Positions 35,477 to 46,849 of a stretch of 64,000 bases of DNA are shown here, piece by piece. Under the pieces are notes generated by a model. That model searched no databases and had not been told where the DNA came from. It was given only the letters and a program-made list of their open reading frames with translations. The DNA is from Diadophis punctatus similis. Taxonomy: Eukaryota; Chordata; Lepidosauria; Squamata; Dipsadidae. The stretch spans positions 18,998,001 through 19,062,000 of the forward strand of contig JALIGW010000005.1 of the NCBI GenBank assembly GCA_023053685.1. The letters are read 5' to 3'. The translations under genes and the position numbers were made by a program. Position 1 is the first letter of the stretch. Every line of letters begins with the position of its first letter.

Positions 35477-35745
35477 TTTATTGGCCAAATATGATTGGAC
35501 ACACAAGGAATTTGTCTTTGGTGCATATGCTCTCAGTGTACATAAAAGAAAAGATACATTTGTCAAGAATCATGAGGTACAACACTTAATGATTGTCATA
35601 GGGTACAAATAAGCAATCAGGAAACAATCAATATTGATATAAATGTCCAGGATGTGAGGGGTCCTCGCATATATATTGACATAATATTGTGGCTTTCCTC
35701 ATTTTGAGTTGAATTTTTGACCACTAGGTGAAAAATGTAAGGATT
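35477..35745 (-). mobile_element. CR1-L3 'Snake1'-like LINE 3' end, antisense
   Basis: ATTCTTTATTGGCCAAATATGATTG continues to GGACACACAAGGAATTTGTC, the 3' end known from snake L3/CR1 elements that carry AATAG tails. Further matching sequence includes GGTACAACACTTAATGATTG and TCATAGGGTACAAATAAGCA. The right (5') boundary is approximate. Confidence 0.8.
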
Positions 35746-35935
35746 GAAATTCAGACCTTCCACTCTTTGAAAACAACATCCTTATTCCTTATTAAATTTT
35801 ACCTGAGATTTATATTAGCAGTAGCTCTAAATTCTGTATAGGCAAGGACTTTCTTATGCTGTGCTGTACACACATAAGCATTCCTATACATCTGCCTCAC
35901 CTAAGTGTCTTTAGCCTATAATTCTGGGGTCTTCA

Positions 35936-36008
<73 letters not shown>

Positions 36009-36240
36009 AAGTTTTGTGAACTCCCCCCCCAAAAAAAAATATTTTCTCTCTTCCAACCCATCAGCAGCTAAATCTGAATAGGCCCTCTGAATGACAGTGA
36101 TCCTAATAGATTGTGAAATTTATTTATTTATTTATTTGCTAACACATGGAGCTTAACCGTTCAAAATGTTTTGGCATATTATGAAGATGTAGAAATGGAT
36201 TATCAATGGCAGCACACAAACACACACACACACACATTAT
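35746..36240. other. No gene; (CA)n and (TTTA)n only
   Basis: (CA)n at 35937-36007, (TTTA)n at 36117-36138, and a short CA tract at 36216-36234. Confidence 0.5.
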
Positions 36241-36466
36241 AAGAGCCACTGTAGCGCAGTGGGTTAGAATGCAGTATTGCAGGCTAACTCACTGCTCACT
36301 GCCAGGAGTTTGATCCTGACCAGCTCAAAGTTGACTCAGCCTTTCACCTTTCTGAGGTGGGTAAAATGAAGACCCACACTGGTAACATGCTGACTCTGTA
36401 AATTGCTTAGAGAGGGCTGTAGAGCACTGTGAAGAAGTATATAAGTCTAAGTGCTATTGCTATTAA
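36241..36466 (+). mobile_element. Squamate tRNA-derived SINE
   Basis: AAGAGCCACTGTAGCGCAGTG (A box), a mutated B box (GTTTGATCCTGA), GACTCAGCCTTTCACCTTTC and the tail AAGTATATAAGTCTAAGTGC with TGCTATTGCTATT. Confidence 0.85.
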
Positions 36467-37016
36467 ATCCAAATAATAAAACTGAATAAACTTACAGTCT
36501 TGCTATAGTGTTCATACTTTAAAATTAAACCCACTTGAAATTGTCTTGTAACTGATGAAAAAAGTTGGAGTTGCTTGAAGTTACGGGAGTGCAGTTGCAT
36601 TCAGAGGGGAAGATATTGGCCAAGGAGCATACCTTCTCATTATTCCACTCGTGTCGTAGCCTTCCTTTCCTGTAAGAGCCATAAGCACAAGGTGATCATG
36701 GGTCTGCCAGCAGTAGTGTGGGGAAATGGGTCACAATATGGTGTGATAAAATAGCATCTTATTCTCAGACTTTTATGCGATAGGCATTCTTCACACTTCA
36801 TAAGGTCAGATCGGGCTGATATATTTAGTTTCTTTACCATTCCCATTTTGCTTTTCTTCTTTTGTGGTCTGTATCACTCTCTCTCTTATCCTGTTATTTC
36901 TTTTATTTCTTCACTCTTACTCTTCACTTATTGCTATGACATTTATTTTCTAAATGCAAATATTTTCATATTTTGCATATTTTCTATATACAAAAAAACA
37001 TTGAATGTGGCACCAG

Positions 37017-37239
37017 CTTCCTTCTTTCCTTCCTCTCTTCCTCCCTCTCCTTCTCTCCTTCTCTCCTTCCTTCCTTCCTTCCTTCCTTCCTTCCTTCCTT
37101 CCTTCCTTCCTTCCTTCCTTCCTTCCTCCCCTTTCTTTCTTTCTTTTTTCTTCTTTCCTCCCTCCCTCCCTCCCTCCCTTCCTTCTATCCTCTCTCTCTC
37201 TACCCTCCCTCCCTCCCTCCCTCCCCCTCTCTTTCTTTC

Positions 37240-37287
<48 letters not shown>

Positions 37288-37306
37288 TTCTTTCTTTCTT
37301 TCTTTT

Positions 37307-37362
<56 letters not shown>

Positions 37363-37441
37363 TTACTTACTCCTTTCTTCCCTCCCTCCCTCCCTCTCTC
37401 CCTCCCTTCCTTCCTCCTTTCCTTCCTTCTCCCTTCTCTCT
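37017..37441. repeat. 425-bp polypyrimidine compound array
   Basis: Ordered blocks: CTTCC (37063-37125), CTTT/CCTC, CTTT (37230-37310), CTTA (37309-37365) and CCTC/CTTC to 37441, almost without purines except in the CTTA block. Confidence 0.93.
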
Positions 37442-38835
37442 ACCAATCCCCAAAGCATGGTGGGATTTTTTAAAATTTATCTAGGGAAACATTTTAAAAA
37501 AGGAAGCCTCTTTAATGTGCTACCATGCAGTATAAGGTTACTTTGAGATGATCTGGTTGTCATCATCACATGTATTCCTCCCAGAATGTTAAATCACACC
37601 AACTGAGCTTCCAAAAAGAGCCTTTGGCAGGGAGAGCCTCGCAAAATATAACTTCTTGTCATGGACAGCCTAGAAGACTGATCCCAATTCCCTTTATTAT
37701 CAAAATAATAGGCTTTATGGGGAAATACAGAAAGTGAAGCAGATAAAAGCAAGGTACTTCTGTTTCAAGCTGAACAGGGATTTTCTTCCTCTTTGCTCAC
37801 TGATCCTTTCTCAACTTGGAGTAGATGAACTGGGCTAAGATAAATTACAAGCTTCTCCAGGCTTAATGTTTCTGGAACTTTTATTATGACTAAATCCTTG
37901 CTGAATTTTTGATTGTACTCTAAATTATTTTTCCTACCTGGGGAGAAAAAGTAAGTTAAAAGAACCGGTTGCCTTTGAACTTACTTTTATTTTTATGCTT
38001 ACAGTGAATTATTTTACTTCAGCTTTTTTTTATTCTCTGCTTATAAATGATACACACATACAAATATAATAATTTCTTATTGTTTTTTAATTACAGAGGT
38101 AAAAGTTAAGATGACAGCTACAATGGTGCAATCATGGCTCTTCTCCTTTTTAATGTGATGAGTGCAAAAATGGGTGGAGCTTTAATTGTGCCAAAATGGC
38201 CACCATTGTGACATTTTCAACTACACCCTGTAAATACCCCTGTCAGAAAATCAACTTATGGCAGGGGAAAATACAGGGAAAGAAAAGATGAAGGGTTTGG
38301 ATTGACTGCTATTTACTTTTGCAGCCAATAGTCTCTTTCAACAAAAGGGAAATTCATTATTCATATAACTCATAAATACATCAGTTTATAATAATAATAA
38401 TTTTATTTTACAGTCACAGACCAAAATACAAGTGCAACAAAAAACAAAAGGAAAACAATACAATCACAAACAATTAACACCAGAAGCCTTGGCTAAAGAG
38501 AATTACAGTGTTTAATGAAGTGGTATTTCTTTAATTTGCCAACACAATCAAACTTGATGCATATGTTCTAAAGGACTTTAGGAAACATGTGTTAATGGCC
38601 ATTTACAAAATAACAATATATGGATGCTTTTCTTGGTGCTTGCATGGTTCCCTGCCCACAGGATTTCATTTTTCTTATTTAAAAATTTAAAAATAGAAAG
38701 TTGTTTCAATCATATGTCTGTTGGCAGGAATTAGTTTAACATCTTGGAATTATAATCCTAGCTAAAGAACAAGGAGTGTGTAAAAGATCTGCCCTGATTA
38801 GGCATCGATCAAACCTAGCCTAATGTATTGCAGTA
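37442..38835. other. No gene or recognised repeat
   Basis: AT-rich sequence with no supported frame. CACCCTGTAAATACCCCTGT occurs alone. A possible LINE tail (AATAATAATTTTATTTTACAG) lies near 38391. Confidence 0.4.
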
Positions 38836-39022
38836 CCGTATTTTTCGGAGTATAAGATGCACCGGAGTATAAGACGCACCTAGATTTTAGAGGAGGAAAA
38901 CAAGGAAAAAAGTATTCTGAACCAAATGGTGTAGTAATATATTATTTAATAAAATACCAGTGTAGCAGAATACTTTTTACAACCATGTACACTTTTTACA
39001 ATCATGTACACCTTTTACCTTT

Positions 39023-39165
39023 TACAAACTTCAAACTTGACAGCTTTAAGACTTGTGGACTTCAACTCCCAGAATTCCTCCTCCAGTTATGCTAGCTCAG
39101 GAATGGGAGTTGAAGTCCACAAGTCTTAAACTTGCCAAGTTTGAAGACCCTTGCACCCCTAACCC
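39023..39165. mobile_element. Palindromic MITE nested in the 871-bp element
   Basis: AACTTCAAACTTGACAGCTT and AACTTGCCAAGTTTGAAGA are inverted. The arms hold ACTTGTGGACTTCAACTCCC and its complement. A left-half copy with the same TTTAAGACTAGTGGACTTCA start follows at 39178. Confidence 0.7.
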
Positions 39166-39304
39166 CTAACCCAGGGGTCTTCAAACTTGACAGCTTTAAG
39201 ACTAGTGGACTTCAACTCCCAGAATTCCTCCTCCAGTCATGCTAGGTGGGGTAATTAGAAGGCAAACACACCCCCATTTTTGAAAAAAAAAAAGGCCCGT
39301 ATTT

Positions 39305-39362
<58 letters not shown>

Positions 39363-39376
39363 TTTTTTTTTTTTTT

Positions 39377-39602
39377 GCAAAAACAGGGCATGCAGAGGGT
39401 TTGGGAAGCCTGCAGAGCACTCCTAGGGGGTGGGGGAAGGCAAAAATGCCCCCATTTTTGCAAAAAGCGGCCCATTTTTTGCTCACTATTTTGCAAAAAC
39501 AGGGCATGCAGAGGGTTTGGGAAGCCTGCAGAGCACTCCTAGGGGATGGGGGAAGGCAAAAACACCCCCGTTTTTTCGCAAAAATGAGATGCGGGGATGG
39601 GG
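39377..39602. repeat. Two tandem ~115-bp units
   Basis: GCAAAAACAGGGCATGCAGA ... AAGCCTGCAGAGCACTCCTA occurs at 39377 and again at about 39493, with few differences. Confidence 0.85.
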
Positions 39603-39922
39603 CTTCGGGAGGCCAAAAATGGCTGTATTCGGTGTATAAGACGCACCAACATTTCTACCCTATTTTGGGGGGCAAAAAGGTGTGTCTTATATTCCAAAAA
39701 ATATGGTAATTTGTTTCCAACAATAGAAAACACAAGCTCTTCATAACTAAGTAAAAAACAAACAATCAATTTTCTTGATTTTGCAGTACTAGAACTTTGG
39801 TTTTTTTTTACAAATTTGGATTCCAGCTGTAGGAGAAGGATCACTGCCTTTGGGCATTTCTTTTTTCTTGGATAATTTAATATATAGTCTCCCTTTATTT
39901 TCATTTATCAGCAAAAAAAGTC

Positions 39923-39924
<2 letters not shown>

Positions 39925-40004
<80 letters not shown>

Positions 40005-40022
40005 ATGTATGTATGTATGTAT
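39925..40022. repeat. (AC)n-ATAT-(GT)n-(TATG)n array, self-complementary
   Basis: About 16 AC units, a central CATATG, about 14 GT units, then seven TATG units. The AC and GT arms form a 30-bp palindrome. Confidence 0.93.
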
Positions 40023-41009
40023 CCTAACCTCCAGAATGTTAAATCTAATCCTTTTAACCACTCCTTTACTCACCATATTAAAAATGAGAACATTAATAAG
40101 AATAAAATGTTATCTATTAATTTCAAGTTTCATAAGAGACTCTTCCTCTCAAGTGAATCAAAGCACGGCTATAGCAATCATCAAAATTATCTATGTACAT
40201 TTTCCAGAAATCCTTACAATAATTTTATACTGAAGTCATAATATTCTCTAGACTGAAACTGAACACAGGGAGAAGAGGTTTAGCAGCAACAACAGCAACA
40301 ACAATGTCCCTTGATAGACCATTCAAGACAAAGAAAAGGGAAATATTGTCTGCAGCTAAGAATCTGTTTGCGAGCTTCAGCTAGGATTTTTGCAAAAATG
40401 ATAGAAGGGGTTGGCTGGGCTGGGGAAAAGCTCATTTAAGCCCTATGGAAACATGAATCAATCTGTGGGCAAGATTAGACCCATGTGCTAGAAATTCCCC
40501 ATCCTTGCCTGAAAGGCTCCATGGCTAACAAGAGATACTGATCTCAGCATTACTAGTACAGTTATCAAATAACTTGGACTGTGAATGGCAGATTGTATAC
40601 ATTAAACAAAATAGCATGATTCATTGAATAAATTTCCAAAATTGATCTAATGAGGTTCTTTGAATTGAATCCCTGGTTTGGAGCCATTTGATCTGAATTT
40701 CTGATTCATTTATATGATTTATATGGTTGTCTACTCTACCACAGTGATTCTGAGTGGTATACAAAGATTAAAATAACAACCACAGCCAATGTCTCATGTG
40801 ATCAAGGTAAAAGCAATATACCACAATTATGAAGACCATCTCAATTGCAGACCTAGCCTAACCTCCTGTCATAAATGACAGGGGAACCAGCCAGGTCTTC
40901 GGAGCCTTGCGAACAGGGTTAGGGCCATCCAAACTGAGAGGGCTAAGTTTACACATTCATTAAAATATCCCAATTTATTTGGAAGAATCTGGTTCATTCA
41001 GTATTCAGT
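40023..41009. other. No gene; possible L2-like scrap near 40860-40960
   Basis: AT-rich sequence. ACCAGCCAGGTCTTCGGAGC resembles antisense L2 C-terminal coding, but is too short for a firm call. Confidence 0.35.
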
Positions 41010-41251
41010 AAGAGCCAGGGGTGGAGTAATGGTTAGAATGCAGTACTGCAGGCTATTTCTGCTGATTGCTGGCTGCCAGCAGTTTGGCAGTTCGAATCTC
41101 ACCAGGCTCAAGATTGACTCAGTCTTCCATCCTTCCGAGGTCAATAAAATGAGGACCAGATTGTTGGGGGCAGTATGCTGACTCTGTAAATCGCTTAGAG
41201 AAAGCTGTAAAGCACTATAAAGCGGAATATAAGTCTATTGCTATTGCTATT
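41010..41251 (+). mobile_element. Squamate tRNA-derived SINE
   Basis: AAGAGCCAGGGGTGGAGTAATGG-type A box, B box CAGTTCGAATCTC, TTGACTCAGTCTTCCATCCT and the tail TATAAGTCTATTGCTATTGC. Confidence 0.86.
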
Positions 41252-42143
41252 TTCATTAGTTTTCAAATTCAATTTGAGATTCAATAGAGTCACATTTTAA
41301 TCAATTCTCTGGAGTAGAGTGTTACCCAGTCAACTGAAAGAATAAGGTTTGTCAACTTTCATTCTACACAACACTGCATTAACTGCAATAAATAACACAA
41401 ACCTGTGCAGGTCTATACAAAAGTAAGCTCTACTGCAAGCTTGAAACCTACGTTCTTTTAAAAACAAATCAGAATTTATGTTCACTGAATAGGGTTTTCT
41501 TTAAATCTATCTTCATTGAAAAATAAAATAAAATAAAATTTCAGGGTTGAAAACACTTGTGGAAATGTGGAAAGTTTTTTTTATGTGGTCAGAGAAATTA
41601 TTTAAAATAAACCACTATGAAAAAAGATAATTCTAAAATTATTTGAAAGTTGTTAATACTATTTCACTAGCAATAAGGTCTGGTTTGATTTATATCAGCC
41701 AAATAATCCAGCTTTTGGAATTGGTTAACAATGTGATCCTAAGTTTGTCAAAACCTAGTAGAGCAAATTTAACATTACTGTGCTATCCTGTTATAAGTAC
41801 CTTATGGCTACTATTGTTGTTTTTACATAGCTATGAAGTGAATCCCATTCAAGGAATCAATTCATATTTCTTCTAGTCTCTTCTCCGTAACTGTAACTTT
41901 GGGACAAAGAACCTCCCTTAGATTCTGACTCTTCATTAGAGATGGGCGGTAAAGGAAAAATGTGTGATGTGATTATGGTAACTCATACTTTATTTTCAGG
42001 TTTCTGACACTCCTTCACTAGTTTCATTTCTCTGCTTTACTCCAAACTATAGTTTGTTTTACAGTTACTCGAAGATGGATTTTCAGTCTTGGAGCTGATA
42101 TTTATGCAGTATAATCACAACGGCAATCCTTGTATATATGTAA
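41252..42143. other. No gene or recognised repeat
   Basis: AT-rich sequence with no supported exon. (AAAAT)n of four units lies near 41520. Confidence 0.4.
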
Positions 42144-42432
42144 GATAGCCAGTTTGGTGTAGTGGTTAAGGCACTAGGCTACAAAGCAAAAGAGTGTGAG
42201 TTCAAGTCCTGCCTTAGCCATTAAAGTCCCCTGGGAGTTGGGCGGCATAGAAATTTTATTAATAAATAAAATAAATAAATAAAGCTGGCTGGGTGACTTC
42301 AGCCACTCACTCTCTCAGCCCAACCACCTCACAGGGTTATTGTTGTGGGGAAATATAGTAGAAGATGGAAGGTGGGTTGGGTATGTTTGTCACCTTGAGA
42401 TATTTGTGACAATAATAAAGCAGGATATAATT
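42144..42432 (+). mobile_element. Second tRNA-SINE family, split by a 53-bp L2 3' end
   Basis: GATAGCCAGTTTGGTGTAGTGG (A box) and GAGTTCAAGTCCTG (B box) open the element. The body resumes CTGGCTGGGTGACTTCAGCC and ends CAATAATAAAGCAGGATATA. The interruption at 42227-42279 (CCCTGGGAGTTGGGCGGCAT with an (AAAT)n tail) is flanked by TAAAG on both sides. Confidence 0.88.
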
Positions 42433-42469
42433 TTAAAAAATGAATGAAATGAAAAGGAATTAATGTTAA

Positions 42470-42862
42470 ACCTTAGAACGCAGGCAAAACCAGTGCCAAC
42501 CACAACAATACACGAGCATACAACAGATACAAACTCAAAGTGAACCGTTCAAACTTGACTCTAGAAAATATGACTTTAGCAACAGAGTGGTAAATGCCTG
42601 GAACTCACTACCTGACATTGTGGTTTCATCACCAAACCCCCAAAACTTTACCCTCAGACTGTCCACTGTTGACCTCACCCGATTCCTAAGAGGTCAGTAA
42701 GGGGCGTGCATAAGTGCACCAGCGTGCCTACCATCCCTGTCCTAATGTTCCCTCTTATCAGTACCCATCTTATGTATATAAACAATGTTATATCTGTGTG
42801 TATTACCAACACATATTTGACAAAAATAAATGAATAAATAAAATAAATAAATAAAAACTTTG
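42470..42862 (+). mobile_element. CR1-clade LINE 3' end, sister of 6720-7172
   Basis: A frame ending SNRVVNAWNSLPDIV with the same 3' UTR blocks (AGGGGCGTGCATAAGTGCAC, GCGTGCCTACCATCCCTGTC) and a tail ACAAAAATAAATGAATAAAT. Confidence 0.8.
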
Positions 42863-43017
42863 GACAACTAGAGGTAAGTACAGATTGTAACAAAGGGAAC
42901 CAACACTGACTTTTCCTCTTAATGCTTCAGCTGCTTCTCTCTCCAAAAATAAACTGTGGATGCTATGTAATTTTTCCTGGAGTCCCAAACCAATTTGTTA
43001 CCTCAGGTGTGGTAGAC

Positions 43018-43172
43018 CAGGAGTCCCCAACCCCGGGGCTGTGAATTGGTACCAGGCTGCGGTATGCCAGAAACCGGCTGCACAAACAAGCAAATCCATG
43101 CTACCTCCAATCCGTGGAAAAACCTCTCTCCACAGAACTGATCCCTGGTGCCCAAAAGGTTGGGAGCCACTG
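43018..43172. mobile_element. hAT MITE, target duplication TGGTAGAC
   Basis: Ends CAGGAGTCCCCAACCCCGGG and AAAAGGTTGGGAGCCACTG. Perfect TGGTAGAC flanks lie at 43010-43017 and 43173-43180. Terminal sequence related to the larger element at 44188. Confidence 0.88.
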
Positions 43173-43180
43173 TGGTAGAC

Positions 43181-44179
43181 TATCTTCACCCTGGTTATTT
43201 TTGAAGCAGGACACATCAGCCTATCCAAGGGGATCTGTATATAAATTGGTTACCATTTTGTCCTTCAATCAAACAAAGTGTTTTGCCCCCCCCCAAAAAA
43301 AAAACATTTGAACCACTACAATTTCTCTAATTATTGCAGTATGCAGTTTCTTCTTTATAATGTGGCAGGAATAATGCTCCGAGTGCAGTTAAATTCATTT
43401 TCTTTATGCAAAATACAGATGTCCCCATATTCCCTCCAAGAAGCTCAAGGTAGCATACGTAGCTCTGACCGAAGTCCATTTTATTTTATTTCAATATTGT
43501 AAAATAGATTGGGTTGAGAGGTACTGTAGCTGCTCTGGCTTCACACAGTGAGTTTAATTGCCAGCTGGGAATGTGGATATGGGCCTCTTCAGTCCCAGTT
43601 CAACACTGTAAGTATTACACAATGCTGACCCTCTGCAATAGAAACTGTGTTTTTTATAAATTAATTCTAGGGTTATCTTCAAATGGCCAGGCGCATAAAA
43701 ATTCATTGAAATCCAAAGAATTAGTCCAGAAGTGAGTTGTTGCCTGAAACACAACATGGAAAGGAGGACTAATCAAGTTGATCACCTTTTAACTTCAGTA
43801 TCCTTTATTTTACACAAGGCTCAGAAATTCCTATTGAATATTTAGCTGCATTTTCATAATGCCTAAAGGCCAAAAATCTCTGATTAACACATTATACTAG
43901 GCTGAACTTGTCATTCTCATTCATTTATTCTCATTCAGGTATAACATCATTATCAACAACAACCAGTTGTAAGTGCTGTAGATTTTAAACTAAGCTTCGA
44001 TATCAGAAGGTGCTAAACAGATAAATAGAGAATAACTCAATATTGTCTCAGTACAATTGAACAATAACTCACTTTAGGACTTTCTTTGGCATCATATAGC
44101 TATGGCTTAGTCAAAAATAAACCCATTAGAAAACAGAATGAAACATGATATATACTAACCCAGTGCTTCCAAAAAGGTG
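43181..44179. other. No gene or recognised repeat
   Basis: AT-rich sequence; C9A9 homopolymer junction near 43287. Frames are short and unsupported. Confidence 0.4.
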
Positions 44180-44187
44180 CTCTATAG

Positions 44188-44836
44188 CAGTGGTCCCCAA
44201 CCTTTTTATTGCCGTGGACCGGTCAAAGTTTGATAATTTTTCCGCGGCCCACTGGGGGGGGGTTGCGGCGTCGCGTTGATTATTAAATCAAAACAATCTC
44301 AAATATAAACAATTTTAATTTAATTGTATTTAAACATGGCATCAAAATAAAATACAGTTACAACAAAATTAATATAACTTAATTTAACATTTTAACTCTC
44401 TGGATTCTAGTGACTAGAACGCTAAATCAATGAGAACCCTGAGCTTGTTTCTCTGCAACGAGACGGTTCCATCTGGGGATAATAGGAGACAATGACACCC
44501 GAAGTGTCTTGCTTATGTCCAGTTTATTCCTTTGTTTTGTTTTGGTTGCAGTCACTGCAGAAAACCCCGCTTCACAAAGATAGGAAGTCGGAAATGGCAA
44601 TAGGGATTTAAGTGCTGTGGTGGCAATCTCAGGGTATTCTGCCATGACTTTAATCCAGAACACCGGCAGAGTTGTATTCTCAAACGTCCCTGCGCTTATT
44701 ATCGGGACTCGCAGGACTCGCAAAAGTCGCAGGACCCGCCGCCGCCACTGCACAGAAGACCCAATAGCAGGGCGGCCCGGTACCATTCGTTCTGTGGACC
44801 GGTACCGGGCCGCGGACCGGGGGTTGGGGACCACTG
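44188..44836 (-). mobile_element. hAT transposon, 649 bp, with transposase C-terminal remnant, target duplication CTCTATAG
   Basis: Ends CAGTGGTCCCCAACCTTTTT and GGGGGTTGGGGACCACTG are inverted. Perfect CTCTATAG flanks lie at 44180-44187 and 44837-44844. On the minus strand, a frame at about 44700-44430 reads YPEIATTALKSLLPFPTSYL, CEAGFSAVTATKTKQRNKLD and ISKTLRVSLS, the C-terminal dimerisation region of ZBED5-like hAT transposases. The N-terminal zinc finger and catalytic core are absent, so this is an internally deleted derivative. Confidence 0.9.
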
Positions 44837-44844
44837 CTCTATAG

Positions 44845-45278
44845 CACCACTATAGGGGATAGCTTCCATCTGAAATTCCTTAAGGAGTTACATCCATGAT
44901 CCTGATAGATAATGCAGTTCCTTTAAGGAAATGCAGTCATGTGCTATAGCCACACCTTATGAACACCAAAATACCTTTCTGGAATAAAATCTGAAGCATT
45001 ACTCAGTCTTAGTATATATGTAGGAGATTACCTGGCTGAGCCTGAGGGAGGGTCAAATGCATAGTCAGTCATGAGTCCTTTTGTGCCCACAAGAGATCCA
45101 AGTCCAGCCCACCTTGAATTCCTTCTACTTTTATCTCCTGCTAATTTCCCTTGGATGTTAGTAGTTCAGATTCTTGTAGAGTGCTTAAGTTTGCAATAAA
45201 TCTTTATACTCATTTGAACTGTCTGGATCTCTTGACTTTCCCAATGATATACCTGCATTTCTTGATAATTTGTTTGAT
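44845..45278. other. No gene or recognised repeat
   Basis: Short AT-rich spacer between two hAT elements. Confidence 0.4.
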
Positions 45279-45286
45279 ATCATTAA

Positions 45287-45720
45287 CAGTGGTGGGTTCC
45301 TACTGGTGTGATCCGGTGCGTAGCTCTGGAAGGGAGCGGCCGATTGTGCAATTTGCGCGTGACCGCTCCGGTGCCATCTTTGCCGGTCCGTCGCGCGCAT
45401 CACCATCTTTTTTGAGATTTTTTGGGCTTTTTTGATTCTGAGCATGCACAGAAGCAAAATCTCGCCAAAATCTCACAAGGGGACACGCGCGCGAGAGAGA
45501 TTTCTGTGAGATTTTGCTTCCGCACATGCGCAGAAGCAAAATTGCGCTGAAATCTCACCCGTGCATCCCCTAGTGAGATTTCGGCGAGATTTTGCTTCCA
45601 CGCATGCACAGAAGCAAAATCGTGTGAGGGTGCGCGTGTGCATAGTGAGCACACACACGCACGAAACATGGAGATGCACGCACAGCGCACCGGTATCGGT
45701 AAGTAAGCAACCCGCCTCTG
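45287..45720. mobile_element. hAT MITE, 434 bp, target duplication ATCATTAA
   Basis: Ends CAGTGGTGGGTTCCTACTGG and AAGTAAGCAACCCGCCTCTG. Perfect ATCATTAA flanks lie at 45279-45286 and 45721-45728. The interior holds about three repeats of GCATGCACAGAAGCAAAATC and its neighbour GAGATTTTGCTTCC, so it can fold back several ways. CpG-rich. Confidence 0.88.
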
Positions 45721-45728
45721 ATCATTAA

Positions 45729-46835
45729 CATTTATTTTGCCAACTGTTTTGCTAAATGAGCTACTAAATAATGACACATGCAAGCAATATAGACTACGTA
45801 TTCATGAAGACAGAGCTAATTTAACCCTGGAAAGGAAAATTCTATTACTACTTTTGAGTTCTTGGTAATCCTAATGAGAAGAAATGAGAATAGATGTAAA
45901 TAGCCATTAACTCCTCATGTTAGATAAACTACCAAGTCTCAGTATTAAAATCCATAGTTCAGATTAATCATATTGAAGAGTCAAGTGTGCTTGTCCTATT
46001 ATAAGGAGACTTTTCTCCCAATTATGTACACAGTCCAGAACATAGCACCATGAATGTAAGACCTCCTGTTAAATTTAGCTATTCAAATTAAGGTAATTAA
46101 AGAAATAAATTGCAAGGGGCACAGAAACAAGAGGGAGAAAAACTCTTAAACAATTAAAATGGGAAACATACATATGTATTAACAGAATGGCTTACAGAGG
46201 CATTTATCAGAATAGCAGAGTTTCAGTATTAACTGAAACTAGCTAATAGGACTCAGAAGTAGAAGAACTCAAATATTTATCATTCATTTGAAAAACAGAG
46301 GTTAAATAAGCTCAGCTATGTATAAACCTAGGCCAGATAGATTCAGGAAAGGATAAGATATATAAGTTAGTCAATTAAATGTCTTTCTAATTTGCCCACT
46401 TAGGGAAGGGAAGCTTACAAATGGGGGGGGGGAGGCTGATAAAGAACCCAACAATTAAACTATGAATACAGATTTGAAGTACCTCCACTATTTTATATAT
46501 GTTATGAATGCAACACATACAATAGGAACATACAGTAGATTGATCATGTATTTGCAATAATTACCTTGACATTTTTTAGACCCCACAACCATCACAATAA
46601 TCTTGAAACACTTTTATAGATTCTTAAATGGGATGACATCACAGGGAACCCTTGAAGTTCGTAATGAGTGATGCAAGGTACATTTGGGTTCTATACAGTC
46701 TTAGTCAGATGTCAAGTAGATCTATCAAAACGAATGGCATCCAAGCCAATCATTCCAATTTAGTTTTCCTTCAATTCCATAATTCAGAATAGGATTAGGT
46801 CTGGATCCAGCCTTTATTCTGTCACTTCTGCTATT
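45729..46835. other. No gene or recognised repeat
   Basis: AT-rich sequence. A G-run lies at 46421-46433. No supported feature. Confidence 0.45.
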
Positions 46836-46849
46836 AAGAAAATATCTCC

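Larger units (their letters stand above)
38836..39706. mobile_element. 871-bp TA-flanked DNA element with nested repeats
   Basis: Ends CCGTATTTTTCGGAGTATAA and TTATATTCCAAAAAATATGG are inverted and flanked by TA (38834-38835, 39707-39708). GTATAAGACGCACC occurs near both ends. Inside lie a palindromic hAT MITE (about 39023-39165) with a second half-copy (39178-39245), a (CT)n-T array (39308-39376) and two direct copies of a ~115-bp unit. Confidence 0.75.

Noticed and set aside
36848..37546. 232-codon frame of Ser/Leu/Pro/Phe repeats
   Set aside because: Translation of a polypyrimidine microsatellite; other frames across it are equally open and repetitive.
39925..40022. Palindromic regulatory site
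   Set aside because: The symmetry is just (AC)n meeting (GT)n at CATATG, a common microsatellite junction.
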